In this document: piece after piece, positions 25,547-34,150 of the stretch
Layout: the number at the start of each line of letters is the position of its first letter
Numbering within the stretch: position 1 is the stretch's first letter
DNA from: an uncultured Muribaculaceae bacterium
GTDB lineage: Bacteria; Bacteroidota; Bacteroidia; Bacteroidales; Muribaculaceae
Length of the DNA stretch: 56,299 nucleotides
NCBI GenBank assembly: GCA_910584665.1
Contig: CAJUBL010000010.1
Location: 1-56,299 of the forward strand
Direction: 5' to 3'
Notes under the pieces: generated by a model
Seen by the model: the letters and a program-made list of their open reading frames with translations, nothing else
What the model was told of the DNA's origin: nothing
Databases searched by the model: none
Program-made: the position numbers and the translations under genes

Positions 25547-26734
25547 TCATTTCCGGTTATCCGGACGCGAAGCAAGCTCCTCCAGGATCTGCCAGCACTG
25601 GTACATGCCGCGCGGAACATGGAAACAGCCTTTCCACTTACCACCCTTCAGAGGCATAAGCACCTCTCCGCGACGGTTGAGATATCCGAACCACTCCGGA
25701 TACTCCTTGTCCTTAAAGTGATCCCATGCATAGTTGTGGACACGCTCGAACCACTCGAGACACTTTTCATCGCCAGTCAGCTGGTAACCCTTGATCATCG
25801 TGATAAGAGTCTCGATATGCACCCACCACAGTTTCTGGTCCCACTCGAGTTCCTGTGGTGGATAACCCTTGAGATCCATAAAATAGAATATGCCGCCATA
25901 TTCCTTGTCCCAGCCATACTCGGCCATACGCAAGGCTGTGTTCTTGGCATTCTCGATGAGTTCCGGACGACCGAGACGCTTGCCGAGGTCCATCATGAAC
26001 CACATAGCCTCGATCGAGTGACCGGGATTCATATGACGCCCCTCGTAACAGTCCACAAGCTGACCGTCAATACCGATATTCTCGACAACAAGACCGTCAA
26101 GGTCCGGACGCACAAACTGCTCAACCTCGCTTATGCAGGTATCGATCGTCTGCTGAAGGAACTTCTCGTCAAGAAGATCCTGAATCTCAAGCGCCAGATT
26201 GCAAAGTATCATAGGGAGAGCGAAGTTCTTCAACGGACGGGTGCCGGCATGGAGTTTATTCCACTTTCCCTTGGGATTGTCGACCTTCGACAGGATTATG
26301 TCAAACGTCTTCTTGGCAATATCGGCATACTCTTTGTTACCGGTAGCTATAGACAGCTGTCCGAAAGCCATCGTAGCGAATGTATACGAAAAGATATTAT
26401 ATGGATCGACGATCGGCTGACCATCACGTGTCAGCGAAAAATACCAGTTAAAATTGCCGTCGTGACCATACTTCTTCAGAAATTCGGCTCCCTGTACAGC
26501 AGCATCGAGCCATTCCTGACGCTTCTCGACCTTATTATACAGCATGGCGAACATCCATACCTCACGGCCCTGCAGCCAGATAAATTTATCTGTATCATAG
26601 ACACTGCCGTCACGGTTGAGACACGAAAAATAACCGCCACATTCCTTATCAATAGAGTTTTCGAGCCAGAAAGGCAGAACCGAGTCAAGAAGTTCGCTCT
26701 TATACTGGTCAGCAAGTGCTTTAAAATCAGCCAT
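25547..26734 (-). CDS. N-acylglucosamine 2-epimerase family protein
   Basis: A 395-residue cytoplasmic enzyme of the AGE family (alpha6/alpha6 barrel). It has GGYFSCLNRDGSVYDTDKF, WLQGREVWMFAMLY, NPGHSIEAMWFMMDLG and EYPEWFGYLNRRGE with the downstream KGGKWKGCFHVPR. The WLQGR-x-VWM stretch is closer to GlcNAc 2-epimerases (renin-binding protein) than to cellobiose or mannobiose epimerases, so interconversion of ManNAc and GlcNAc is the best guess. It follows the MFS transporter by 96 bases, an epimerase/transporter pairing like the nanE-nanT pair of Bacteroides sialic-acid loci. No sialate lyase is present here. Confidence 0.85.
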   Translation of the reverse strand: MADFKALADQYKSELLDSVLPFWLENSIDKECGGYFSCLNRDGSVYDTDKFIWLQGREVWMFAMLYNKVEKRQEWLDAAVQGAEFLKKYGHDGNFNWYFSLTRDGQPIVDPYNIFSYTFATMAFGQLSIATGNKEYADIAKKTFDIILSKVDNPKGKWNKLHAGTRPLKNFALPMILCNLALEIQDLLDEKFLQQTIDTCISEVEQFVRPDLDGLVVENIGIDGQLVDCYEGRHMNPGHSIEAMWFMMDLGKRLGRPELIENAKNTALRMAEYGWDKEYGGIFYFMDLKGYPPQELEWDQKLWWVHIETLITMIKGYQLTGDEKCLEWFERVHNYAWDHFKDKEYPEWFGYLNRRGEVLMPLKGGKWKGCFHVPRGMYQCWQILEELASRPDNRK

Positions 26735-26830
26735 TGTTTATATTATTTATAATGATTGTGATATATTATACTGTTTTAAAATATAAATCTCAGAGTGTGT
26801 TGAATTTAACAAAACATACTCTTATACATT

Positions 26831-28261
26831 TTACTTTTCAGTCTTCAGCCAGAAGTCCTCTATTTCCTCAAGACTCTTGCCCGTTGTATCCGGTACCTTT
26901 TTCCACATTATCCATATATAAGGGATACAGCATACGGCAAAAAACAGGAATGTCCCGGCAGGAGTCAGTGTCTCCAGCATCCAGGGTGTAAGCTGCCCGA
27001 CAAGGAATGTGGCGATCCATAAAGCCAGTCCGGCCACGGACATTGCCACACCGCGAACGGCAAGCGGATACATCTCACTGAGTATGACAAATATAACCGC
27101 ACATATAGATCCGGCACAGCACACTATGTAGGCTATGAAGAATATAAGCAACCATATGCTGCCTATGCCCATAGCCTCGTGCCACTGGAAATATCCGGCT
27201 ATCAGTAACAGCGATATGATCATACCGGTCACTCCATAATATACCAGAGCCTTACGGCCCACGCGGTCAATGATGAACATAGCCAGTACGGTAGTTATCA
27301 TATTGGCAAGACCTACTATCACCTGATAGAAGAATGCGTCTCCCTGCCCCAGACCGGCATCCTTGAAAATATCGGGACCATAATAGAGCACGGCATTGAC
27401 ACCCATGAACTGCCCCAACATAGCGATGCACACACCGACGATGACAGCGGTACGTATACCCGGACGTGCAAGCGCCGAATATCCTGCATTGGTCGACTTG
27501 GCGGCAACCTCCAGAGTATCGGCTATCTGTCGCCTGATCTCTGACATATTCAGATATATACGCTCAAGTATACCCTCGGCGCTGTCAATACGGTTTTTGA
27601 GTACAAGCCACCGCGGACTCTCTGGTATGAACAGTACGGCGATCAGGAATATAAGTGACGGTACGATGCCTACACCCAGCATGCCACGCCACCACTCGTC
27701 AACAAAAACATATTGCACCCAGTTGCCGCTTTCCGCACGGTAAGTATCGGCAGCAGCCTGGTCCATGGCATAATGAAGAAGATAATAATTGGAAATATAT
27801 GCACCTACGACGCCTATGGTAACAGCCAGCTGATAAAGCGACACAAGCATGCCTCGCGATTTGGCCACCGATATCTCACTTATGTACATCGGGCACACGA
27901 TCGACGCGACACCTATACCCATACCTCCTATAATACGGAACAGCACAAGTGTTACGAATCCGGATGCAAACGCACATCCAACCATTGATACAGCAAAAAG
28001 AGCGGCAGCTGTAACCATTGTATTCTTACGGCCGAAATAATCGCTCAGCGCACCACCTCCAAGGACTCCGAATATTGCGCCCATCAGTGCGCTGCTTACA
28101 AACCAGCCCTTCGACAACGGATCCAGCCCGAACTGGTCACTCACCTGAGCTACGGTTCCCGATATTACTGCTTCATCATAGCCGAATAGAAACCCTCCGA
28201 GTGCAGCTATAATCGAGAGGATCAGGATATATCCGAATCTGTAATCTGTGTTTTTACTCAT
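26831..28261 (-). CDS. MFS sugar:proton symporter
   Basis: A 476-residue inner-membrane transporter of the sugar porter family (XylE/GLUT-like) with 12 predicted helices. It shows FLFGYDEAVISG in helix 1, DYFGRKNTM in the loop after helix 2, RIIGGMGIGVASIVCPMYISEI, PESPRWLVLKNR at the central loop, GPDIFKDAG, DRVGRKALVYYG and a C-terminal VPDTTGKSLEEIE, all standard for the family. It likely imports the monosaccharide released in the periplasm, perhaps ManNAc, for the epimerase encoded next. Confidence 0.93.
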   Translation of the reverse strand: MSKNTDYRFGYILILSIIAALGGFLFGYDEAVISGTVAQVSDQFGLDPLSKGWFVSSALMGAIFGVLGGGALSDYFGRKNTMVTAAALFAVSMVGCAFASGFVTLVLFRIIGGMGIGVASIVCPMYISEISVAKSRGMLVSLYQLAVTIGVVGAYISNYYLLHYAMDQAAADTYRAESGNWVQYVFVDEWWRGMLGVGIVPSLIFLIAVLFIPESPRWLVLKNRIDSAEGILERIYLNMSEIRRQIADTLEVAAKSTNAGYSALARPGIRTAVIVGVCIAMLGQFMGVNAVLYYGPDIFKDAGLGQGDAFFYQVIVGLANMITTVLAMFIIDRVGRKALVYYGVTGMIISLLLIAGYFQWHEAMGIGSIWLLIFFIAYIVCCAGSICAVIFVILSEMYPLAVRGVAMSVAGLALWIATFLVGQLTPWMLETLTPAGTFLFFAVCCIPYIWIMWKKVPDTTGKSLEEIEDFWLKTEK

Positions 28262-28306
28262 TGATCTTTCTATTTATAGTATGCATATGTTTTTTGGGAT
28301 ACTCTC

Positions 28307-29410
28307 TCACATAAGGTTGAAATGTTCGCGATAGCGGCTATACAGATTGCCCGCCGACGAATATATGGACTGAGGACTCATGAAATGACTGAATTCAAAT
28401 GTTATAACATCTTCCATACCGGCCCTGCGGGCGCAATCGAGCTTTTGTAATAACTTCTCAAACTTGATAGGGAGAAAACGTATCGGCATGTCACGGTCAA
28501 ATGACTCGACATTGGTCCAGCAATGCATACCATGACGGTCTGCAAGAGCCTTGTTACATACCAGATAGTCATACAGCTCCTCATACTCCACCTGCCCGTC
28601 CTGAAAAGCGAGAATATCAAGCACACCTTCAAGATTACCTAAAATGTCATCCCACTCACGTTCGTGCTCCTCAACGGTAGTAGCCTTTTCACCCCCCATT
28701 ACCTGATCGGTCTTTACTCCATGTATATATGGTGAAACCATCGTAGTAAGACCGCCGGAAATTTCCTTGGCATGGCGACCGAGATCAGCATATATTTTTG
28801 AGACATCGCGTGTACGTCTTGAAACCTCCTGACTCAGATACCAGCCCTTGAATGATTTATGATGACCATACTTGGCCCATACTTCATCTATGACAGCACG
28901 GTTCAGATCAATTTCACGCTGGAAATTACCTATATGCCAATAATATCCCGAATCATAAAAGCCGAAAAAGAACCGCATATCATGCTTATCGGCCAACGTA
29001 AGAAACATCTCTACAAGATCAACCGGCGGATACATTACAGCCTCCCTGGCTAATAGAGATTCGAACGGAGCCGCTATCCATTTGCCAAGACCGGCCCGTA
29101 TGAGCACGACGGTATTTATACCCATCGCCTTCATGTGAGCAAAATCCCGGTCCCACTCTACAGGTCCCCAGTTGGCATGAGGAATGTCCCAGGAAACCTC
29201 ATCCAGAAAAGTGGCATGAATGGGCATTCCCTGCATGCATCCAGGTGTTCTGAAACTTGGTAACGACGAATCGGGCAACCCTTTTAATGATCCTGACATA
29301 ATACCCGGCGAAGCGGACATAACATTTGCTGTCGCATCAAGGCCGCCAAGAGCGAATGCTCCCGCCGCCGCCACTGCTGTTTTAAGAAAATCCCTGCGAT
29401 CGTTTCCCAT
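28307..29410 (-). CDS. Tat-exported DUF4434-like barrel, first of tandem pair (gene-order last)
   Basis: A 367-residue protein with a twin-arginine signal (NDRRDFLKTAVAAAGAFALGG). The body resembles DUF4434 TIM-barrel proteins: LDEVSWDIPHANWGPVEWDRDF, MGINTVVLIRAG, MRFFFGFYDSGYYW, FKGWYLSQEVSRRT and CWTNVESFDRDMP. The glutamates in WYLSQE (about 193) and TNVESF (about 301) sit where clan GH-A enzymes have acid/base and nucleophile; this is inference. About half of its residues match the neighbouring protein at 29445-30539, including the C-terminal ITFEFSHFMSPQS. It lies 45 bases upstream of the MFS gene. Confidence 0.78.
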   Translation of the reverse strand: MGNDRRDFLKTAVAAAGAFALGGLDATANVMSASPGIMSGSLKGLPDSSLPSFRTPGCMQGMPIHATFLDEVSWDIPHANWGPVEWDRDFAHMKAMGINTVVLIRAGLGKWIAAPFESLLAREAVMYPPVDLVEMFLTLADKHDMRFFFGFYDSGYYWHIGNFQREIDLNRAVIDEVWAKYGHHKSFKGWYLSQEVSRRTRDVSKIYADLGRHAKEISGGLTTMVSPYIHGVKTDQVMGGEKATTVEEHEREWDDILGNLEGVLDILAFQDGQVEYEELYDYLVCNKALADRHGMHCWTNVESFDRDMPIRFLPIKFEKLLQKLDCARRAGMEDVITFEFSHFMSPQSIYSSAGNLYSRYREHFNLM

Positions 29411-29444
29411 TGTTTTTTATTTTGAAATCGATTTTATTTAAAAA

Positions 29445-30539
29445 TCAACTCATTTCGAAATATTCACGATAACGGTCATACAGATGCCCGGCCTGCAGAT
29501 AGGCCGACTGCGGACTCATGAAATGGCTGAACTCAAATGTTATGGCCTTGTCATAGCCGGCCCTTTTAGCGGCCTCGAGTTTCATGCGCAGCTTATCAAA
29601 CTTGATAGGAAGGAACTTGATAGGCATGTCGCGGTCAAACGACTCTGCATTGGTCCAGCACTGCATGCCATACCTGTCAGCCAGTTTCTTGTTGACCTCG
29701 AAGAAAGCATCAAGCTCGTCATAATCGATATGACCGTCCTGAAAAGCACATGCATCGACAACATCATGTATTCCGTCAAATATCTCATTCCACTCTTTCT
29801 CATGCTCGGCAACCGAGACACCGTCAGCCTTCGACAATGCCGAACCGGCCGCCATCACAGCTTTCTTGCCGTCAATCCAGGGCGATATGAACGTCGGCAG
29901 ACCGCCACTCACATCCTTACACTGCTTGCCCATAGCATGGAATGCATCGATAGCACCTTTTGTGGCACGGCTTATCTCTCCGCTTATGTACCATCCCTGG
30001 AACGACTTATGATGCTGACCATAGTTCTCCCATACCTCATCTATCACATACCGGTTATCCTCTACCTCCCACGACATGTCTCGGGTATCCCAGTACCGGC
30101 CTGAATCATAGAGACCAAAATAGAATTTCATCTTATACTTGTCGCAGAGACGCAGGAACATATCCAGCAGATCCTTTGACGGCAGGTAACAGCCATGCTT
30201 CTTCATAAGATATGGCGACGGATAGGTAATGAACTTGCGATACCCTGAACGTATCATGATCACCGTGTCGATACCAATGGCCTTCATATGCTTGAAATCA
30301 CGCTCCCATTCCTTCTCACCCCAGTTCTGATGCGGGATATCGTGAGAGATCTCATCTACAAATGTCCCCGTGATAGGCAACCCCTGATTCCTGATAAGCA
30401 GATCTCCGCCCTCGGGCATTATGATTTTTGACGGTTGGGTCTCGAGGACACCCTTCGCAGCCTGGGCTATAGGCGCTGCAGTAGCGGCTGCGGCACCCAT
30501 CATAGCCATTGTTTTAAGGAATTGACGACGATCGGTCAT
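29445..30539 (-). CDS. Tat-exported DUF4434-like barrel, second of tandem pair
   Basis: A 364-residue paralogue of the adjacent 28307-29410 protein, with twin-arginine signal TDRRQFLKTMAMMGAAAATA. It keeps FVDEISHDIPHQNWGEKEWE, FKHMKAIGIDTVIMIRSGY, MKFYFGLYDSGRYW, WYISGEISRAT (Glu about 187) and CWTNAESFDRDMPIKFLPIK (Glu about 297). Export through Tat implies folding, possibly with a cofactor or metal, before reaching the periplasm. First gene of the unit that continues into the MFS transporter and epimerase; a -7 box lies about 115 bases upstream. Substrate unknown. Confidence 0.78.
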   Translation of the reverse strand: MTDRRQFLKTMAMMGAAAATAAPIAQAAKGVLETQPSKIIMPEGGDLLIRNQGLPITGTFVDEISHDIPHQNWGEKEWERDFKHMKAIGIDTVIMIRSGYRKFITYPSPYLMKKHGCYLPSKDLLDMFLRLCDKYKMKFYFGLYDSGRYWDTRDMSWEVEDNRYVIDEVWENYGQHHKSFQGWYISGEISRATKGAIDAFHAMGKQCKDVSGGLPTFISPWIDGKKAVMAAGSALSKADGVSVAEHEKEWNEIFDGIHDVVDACAFQDGHIDYDELDAFFEVNKKLADRYGMQCWTNAESFDRDMPIKFLPIKFDKLRMKLEAAKRAGYDKAITFEFSHFMSPQSAYLQAGHLYDRYREYFEMS

Positions 30540-30654
30540 AGCAATTGTATGTTATAGATAATAAATTGATTTATATTTATAATATCCACACCGTGAGAGA
30601 GTACATCATGCCGATGGCAAACTGCGCTCTCGCGCGTGTACAGGTTTCGAAACG

Positions 30655-30662
30655 CAAATATA
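30655..30662 (-). promoter_or_regulatory. -7 box of the DUF4434/MFS/epimerase unit
   Basis: TATATTTG on the minus strand, a full match to TAnnTTTG. At the -33 distance (19 bases) only TGTG is found, so the promoter may need an activator. It implies a leader of about 110 bases before the ATG at 30539. Confidence 0.5.
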
Positions 30663-30789
30663 ATTGTTTTTTCTTAAACCGCACAGTATTTTCTAAAAAA
30701 TTTTCAAATACACGCGATATTTTACTAAATATTTATTTATACACCTCGTTCATTGTAGCTTGGAGAGTATGCCAGGGGATATAACACAA

Positions 30790-30821
30790 TTCCGGACGAT
30801 GGACAGTTCCATCGCCCGGAA
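30790..30821 (-). terminator. Terminator of the GH2 beta-galactosidase gene
   Basis: In minus-strand RNA, TTCCGGGCGATGG pairs with CCATCGTCCGGAA around a 6-base loop: 13 pairs with one G-U wobble that is a mismatch on the + strand, which points to minus-strand function. It begins 41 bases after the GH2 stop; the tail TTGTGTTAT is moderately T-rich. Confidence 0.78.
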
Positions 30822-30861
30822 AAAGCAATACCTGAGTTTATACGATTCTCTCCGTCTGCGA

Positions 30862-33800
30862 TTACAGCCTGGGGGAGATTGAGAAACTATATGTATAGGA
30901 CCTGTCCGGATCAAGACGGTACTGAGGCAGAGTGCGGGCTCCCCAGCTGTTGGTACCGCCGATGCCCTGCTGACCGAGGTCTATATTCAGGAATATCTCT
31001 CCCCGGGGATCGATATCGACAGTATGCATCTGTTTCTTGCTCAGGCCCGGATCAAGATCATAGCTCCTGTTATGCGAAGCCCCGAAACATATAGGGCCGC
31101 CAAGACCCTCGAATGCGATACCGCGACCAGTTCCGGGACTGGTAAGCGTCAGAGTTCTTACACCTGTGCGGTAGCCGTTCTCCTGAGGACGTATATATTC
31201 GAAACCCAGATCATCGACTTTCGAAGTATAACGCCCCACATAACTTGACCACTTACGGTCACTATAGTTCTCCCAAGGTCCGCGACCATAATAACTGACA
31301 ACATCAAGACTGTTGTCAAGAGACATCATCATACCGAAACGCGGCAACCCCGGCAACTCCTTGTTACCGGTAAGATCCATACTCTCGGTGACATCTATGA
31401 CACATCCCTTGTTGACTCGATATGTAATTGTAAGCGGTATATTTATGTCACGTAGTACAAGGCCTGCAGTCAGTATGTATACGTCACCATCCTGCCTTAC
31501 ATCAAACTTCTCGAGCCTGGTACGCTCGTCCGCAATACGCCATATATTTGCATCGCGCTGCATACCGTAACCGAAGTCATTGTCGATCGGAGCACGCCAG
31601 AAGTCCGGAATCAGCGGCTCATTTATAAGCTGTGTTCCATCGACAGCATATCCGGTAAGGAAACCTGTCGACTCATTAAATGTAGCCTCTACATTCCCGG
31701 CCCTGAAAGTAACTGTTCCGGCTCCGTGACGGCCTTTACCTCTTTCCATAACGACCCTGTCATTGCTTCCTGCAAAATGACGGGCCTTGAAGAAGTCGTT
31801 GCCTGACAGGGCTATCTGTTCGTCGGCTACCTGATGACGGGCGGAAACGAGTGCGCTTCCGGATACAGTGTGGGCCTGAATGTCAAGAAAATACTCCTTG
31901 CCGGCAGCCGGAATAACCTGAGGTACAGGTACCTTATAGATGACAGTCGACAGAGGTTCGCCGTCAACAGTGAATGTACCGTTTTCAACAATCTCTCCGT
32001 TACATTTCAGCTGCCAGTCAAAATAATAGTCACTGAGCGGAGTGAACAGATTACGGTTTTCTATCTCGATCTCACCGTTCTTACCCTCGACAGCTTTGAA
32101 GCCTATGGGCTGATAAGCTTTCTTCATCTCGTGAATGGCAGGGTGGACGGTACGGTCAGGGTTGACGATACCGTTACAGCAGAAGTTCTCGTCATGATGC
32201 CAGCGGTGACCGCCAAGATCACCTCCATAGGCCCAGTATTTGCGGCCCTGCTCATCATGGGCTGTAAGTCCCTGGTCAACCCAGTCCCATATGAAACCTC
32301 CCTGTAGTGCGGGATAACTCATTATATCCATCCAATAATCTTCAAAATTACCGTTGGAATTACCCATCGCATGCTGATACTCGCATTGTATGAGCGGCTT
32401 GGTTATATCGGAACGCTGACCATATTTAACAGCACGGTCGGTAGGGAGATACATCGGACAGTATATATCGGTATAATCTGTACCGCATGCCTGCTCATAC
32501 TGTACAGGGCGGGTGTGATCGGTTTTTCTGAACCACGCATACGCTTCCCTGAAAGCCTCACCCATCTGGGTCTCGTTGCCCATCGACCAGATAATCACAG
32601 ACGGATGATTCTTGTCTCGCTGATACATCCGTTGCTCGCGGTCAAGGAACTGCCCGCGCCATTCAGGCAAATCTACGGGATGGTTATCATAATGATAACC
32701 GAAACCATGCATCTCGATATTGGCCTCGTCTACCACATATATGCCATAGCGGTCAGCCATTTCATAGAATTCAGGGGCCTGCGGATAGTGGGACGTACGC
32801 ACAGCATTGACATTATTCTCTTTCCACAGTCTGAAATCCTTAAGACGGGTAGCCTGATCAAGATAATGGCCATAGTCCTGATGGTGCTCGTGGAGGTTGA
32901 CTCCCCTGACAGAGACAGGACGACCGTTGACCCATAGCTGTGCGTCACGTATCTCAACAGTCCTGAAACCGGTATTACAACCGGTAACCTCAGCTACAGC
33001 TCCATCCGGAGCGATAAGTTCGACGACTGTCTTATAGAGGTTGGGGTATTCGGCGCTCCACTGTCTGGGGGACTTAATTGTGGCAGAAAACTTTACCTCA
33101 GTATCTTTGCCGGCCTTGGCCGAGGGCACACGCCGTGTATCACTCCACACCGTAGCGTCACGCTCATCAAGCAGCGATACCCTGACTTTGTATCCCGAAA
33201 TATTGCTGTCCGAACTGTTGTCGACGGTAACAGCTACCGCATAAAGGCCATCCGTATACTTGCGGTCAAGCGAGGCTGTCACCTTGAAGTCGGCGACAGC
33301 CACACGTGGACGGGCTTCCAGCCTGACATCACGCTCAAAGCCGGAGAGACGCCAGAAGTCCTGATCCTCGAAATATGAACCGTCACTCCACTTATAGATC
33401 TGCACAGCAAGCGTATTCTCTCCGTTATCCCTGACATAAGGTGTGATATCGAACTCCACAGGCAGTTTCGAAGCTTTGGTATAGCCGACCTCATGTCCGT
33501 TGACATAGTAAGTTGCCGCACCCGATACTGACCCGAACTGCAGGATCACCCTATCGCCTTTCCAGGCTGCAGGTACAGTGAATGTGCGGCGGTAAGTTCC
33601 TACGGGATTATCATTATTGTCAACATAAGGAGGATTGACCGGGAAAATATATACAGTATTTGTATATACCGGAACCCCATAGCCCTGCGTCTCCCAGCTG
33701 CCAGGCACCGATATCTCATTCCACGACGAGGTATCCACCGCATCGCTGTAGAAGTCGGCAGGGGCATCGGCCGGACGCTCCGCAAAAGTAAACTTCCACT

Positions 33801-34002
33801 GTCCGTTGAGCGACTCCTCGTAAGGGGACTGCTTTCCCTCAAGGAACGAAGCTACAGTAGGATAGGTGTGAAACGTGGCATGACCTGGCAACTGGTTTAT
33901 ACTCACCAGTGCAGGATCCTCCCAGCGGTTGACGGCCGCCGACATGGCAGAAACAGCTGTCGCCGCCAAAGTTGTAAGTGTGATGATTGATTTGATCTTC
34001 AT
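30862..34002 (-). CDS. Secreted GH2 beta-galactosidase (LacZ type)
   Basis: A 1046-residue exported enzyme releasing terminal beta-galactose. Signal peptide (about 1-23); sugar-binding beta-sandwich (about 45-220, WEDPALVSINQLPGHATFHTYP, NGQWKFTFAERP); Ig-like domain; TIM barrel with VRGVNLHEHHQDYGHYLD, acid/base Glu in IIWSMGNETQMGEAF (about 475) and nucleophile Glu in LIQCEYQHAMGNSNG (about 542); and a Bgal_small_N C-terminal domain (about 760-1046). I start at MKIKSIITL: the longer frame would begin with TTG inside the -7 box. Own promoter, with a palindrome over it, and own terminator. Confidence 0.93.
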   Translation of the reverse strand: MKIKSIITLTTLAATAVSAMSAAVNRWEDPALVSINQLPGHATFHTYPTVASFLEGKQSPYEESLNGQWKFTFAERPADAPADFYSDAVDTSSWNEISVPGSWETQGYGVPVYTNTVYIFPVNPPYVDNNDNPVGTYRRTFTVPAAWKGDRVILQFGSVSGAATYYVNGHEVGYTKASKLPVEFDITPYVRDNGENTLAVQIYKWSDGSYFEDQDFWRLSGFERDVRLEARPRVAVADFKVTASLDRKYTDGLYAVAVTVDNSSDSNISGYKVRVSLLDERDATVWSDTRRVPSAKAGKDTEVKFSATIKSPRQWSAEYPNLYKTVVELIAPDGAVAEVTGCNTGFRTVEIRDAQLWVNGRPVSVRGVNLHEHHQDYGHYLDQATRLKDFRLWKENNVNAVRTSHYPQAPEFYEMADRYGIYVVDEANIEMHGFGYHYDNHPVDLPEWRGQFLDREQRMYQRDKNHPSVIIWSMGNETQMGEAFREAYAWFRKTDHTRPVQYEQACGTDYTDIYCPMYLPTDRAVKYGQRSDITKPLIQCEYQHAMGNSNGNFEDYWMDIMSYPALQGGFIWDWVDQGLTAHDEQGRKYWAYGGDLGGHRWHHDENFCCNGIVNPDRTVHPAIHEMKKAYQPIGFKAVEGKNGEIEIENRNLFTPLSDYYFDWQLKCNGEIVENGTFTVDGEPLSTVIYKVPVPQVIPAAGKEYFLDIQAHTVSGSALVSARHQVADEQIALSGNDFFKARHFAGSNDRVVMERGKGRHGAGTVTFRAGNVEATFNESTGFLTGYAVDGTQLINEPLIPDFWRAPIDNDFGYGMQRDANIWRIADERTRLEKFDVRQDGDVYILTAGLVLRDINIPLTITYRVNKGCVIDVTESMDLTGNKELPGLPRFGMMMSLDNSLDVVSYYGRGPWENYSDRKWSSYVGRYTSKVDDLGFEYIRPQENGYRTGVRTLTLTSPGTGRGIAFEGLGGPICFGASHNRSYDLDPGLSKKQMHTVDIDPRGEIFLNIDLGQQGIGGTNSWGARTLPQYRLDPDRSYTYSFSISPRL

Positions 34003-34014
34003 GGCATTTAAGCG

Positions 34015-34046
34015 CAAATTTATTTTTTATTTAAGTTTTCCGCAAG
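34015..34046 (-). promoter_or_regulatory. Promoter of the GH2 gene
   Basis: CTTG (34046-34043), a 20-base spacer and TAAATTTG (34022-34015) on the minus strand. The -33 element lies inside the left arm and loop edge of the palindrome at 34033-34065. The start site would be only a few bases ahead of the ATG at 34002, so the mRNA would be nearly leaderless. Confidence 0.5.
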
Positions 34047-34065
34047 TTCATTTTGCGGAAAACTT
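34033..34065. promoter_or_regulatory. 13-base-pair palindrome overlapping the GH2 promoter
   Basis: AAGTTTTCCGCAA (34033-34045) and TTGCGGAAAACTT (34053-34065) are perfect inverted copies separated by 7 bases. It has no T run on either side, lies 86 bases after kduI and covers the -33 element of the GH2 promoter. That position fits an operator for a dimeric regulator better than a terminator, though a terminator for the kdu operon is not excluded. Confidence 0.6.
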
Positions 34066-34150
34066 AGAGTATGTCTGTCAATGATGACCTTTTCTCACAG
34101 CAAGTGCCGGCAACAGATACAACGAGCTTGAAATTTAATTTTTTAATGCT

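Larger units (their letters stand above)
30540..30861. other. 322-base intergenic region between DUF4434-like gene and GH2 gene
   Basis: Contains the promoter box of the DUF4434 unit (30655-30662) and the terminator of the GH2 gene (30790-30821). The AT-rich stretch 30660-30750 between them holds no open frame with codon structure and no RNA fold that I can support. Confidence 0.7.

Noticed and set aside
25544..26752. A 402-codon open frame antisense to the epimerase gene
   Set aside because: Mirrors the epimerase gene almost end to end; the epimerase motifs are clear and this frame has none.
30540..30861. A structured RNA or small gene in the 322-base gap
   Set aside because: Apart from the promoter box and the GH2 terminator, the AT-rich sequence shows no strong fold and no coding pattern.
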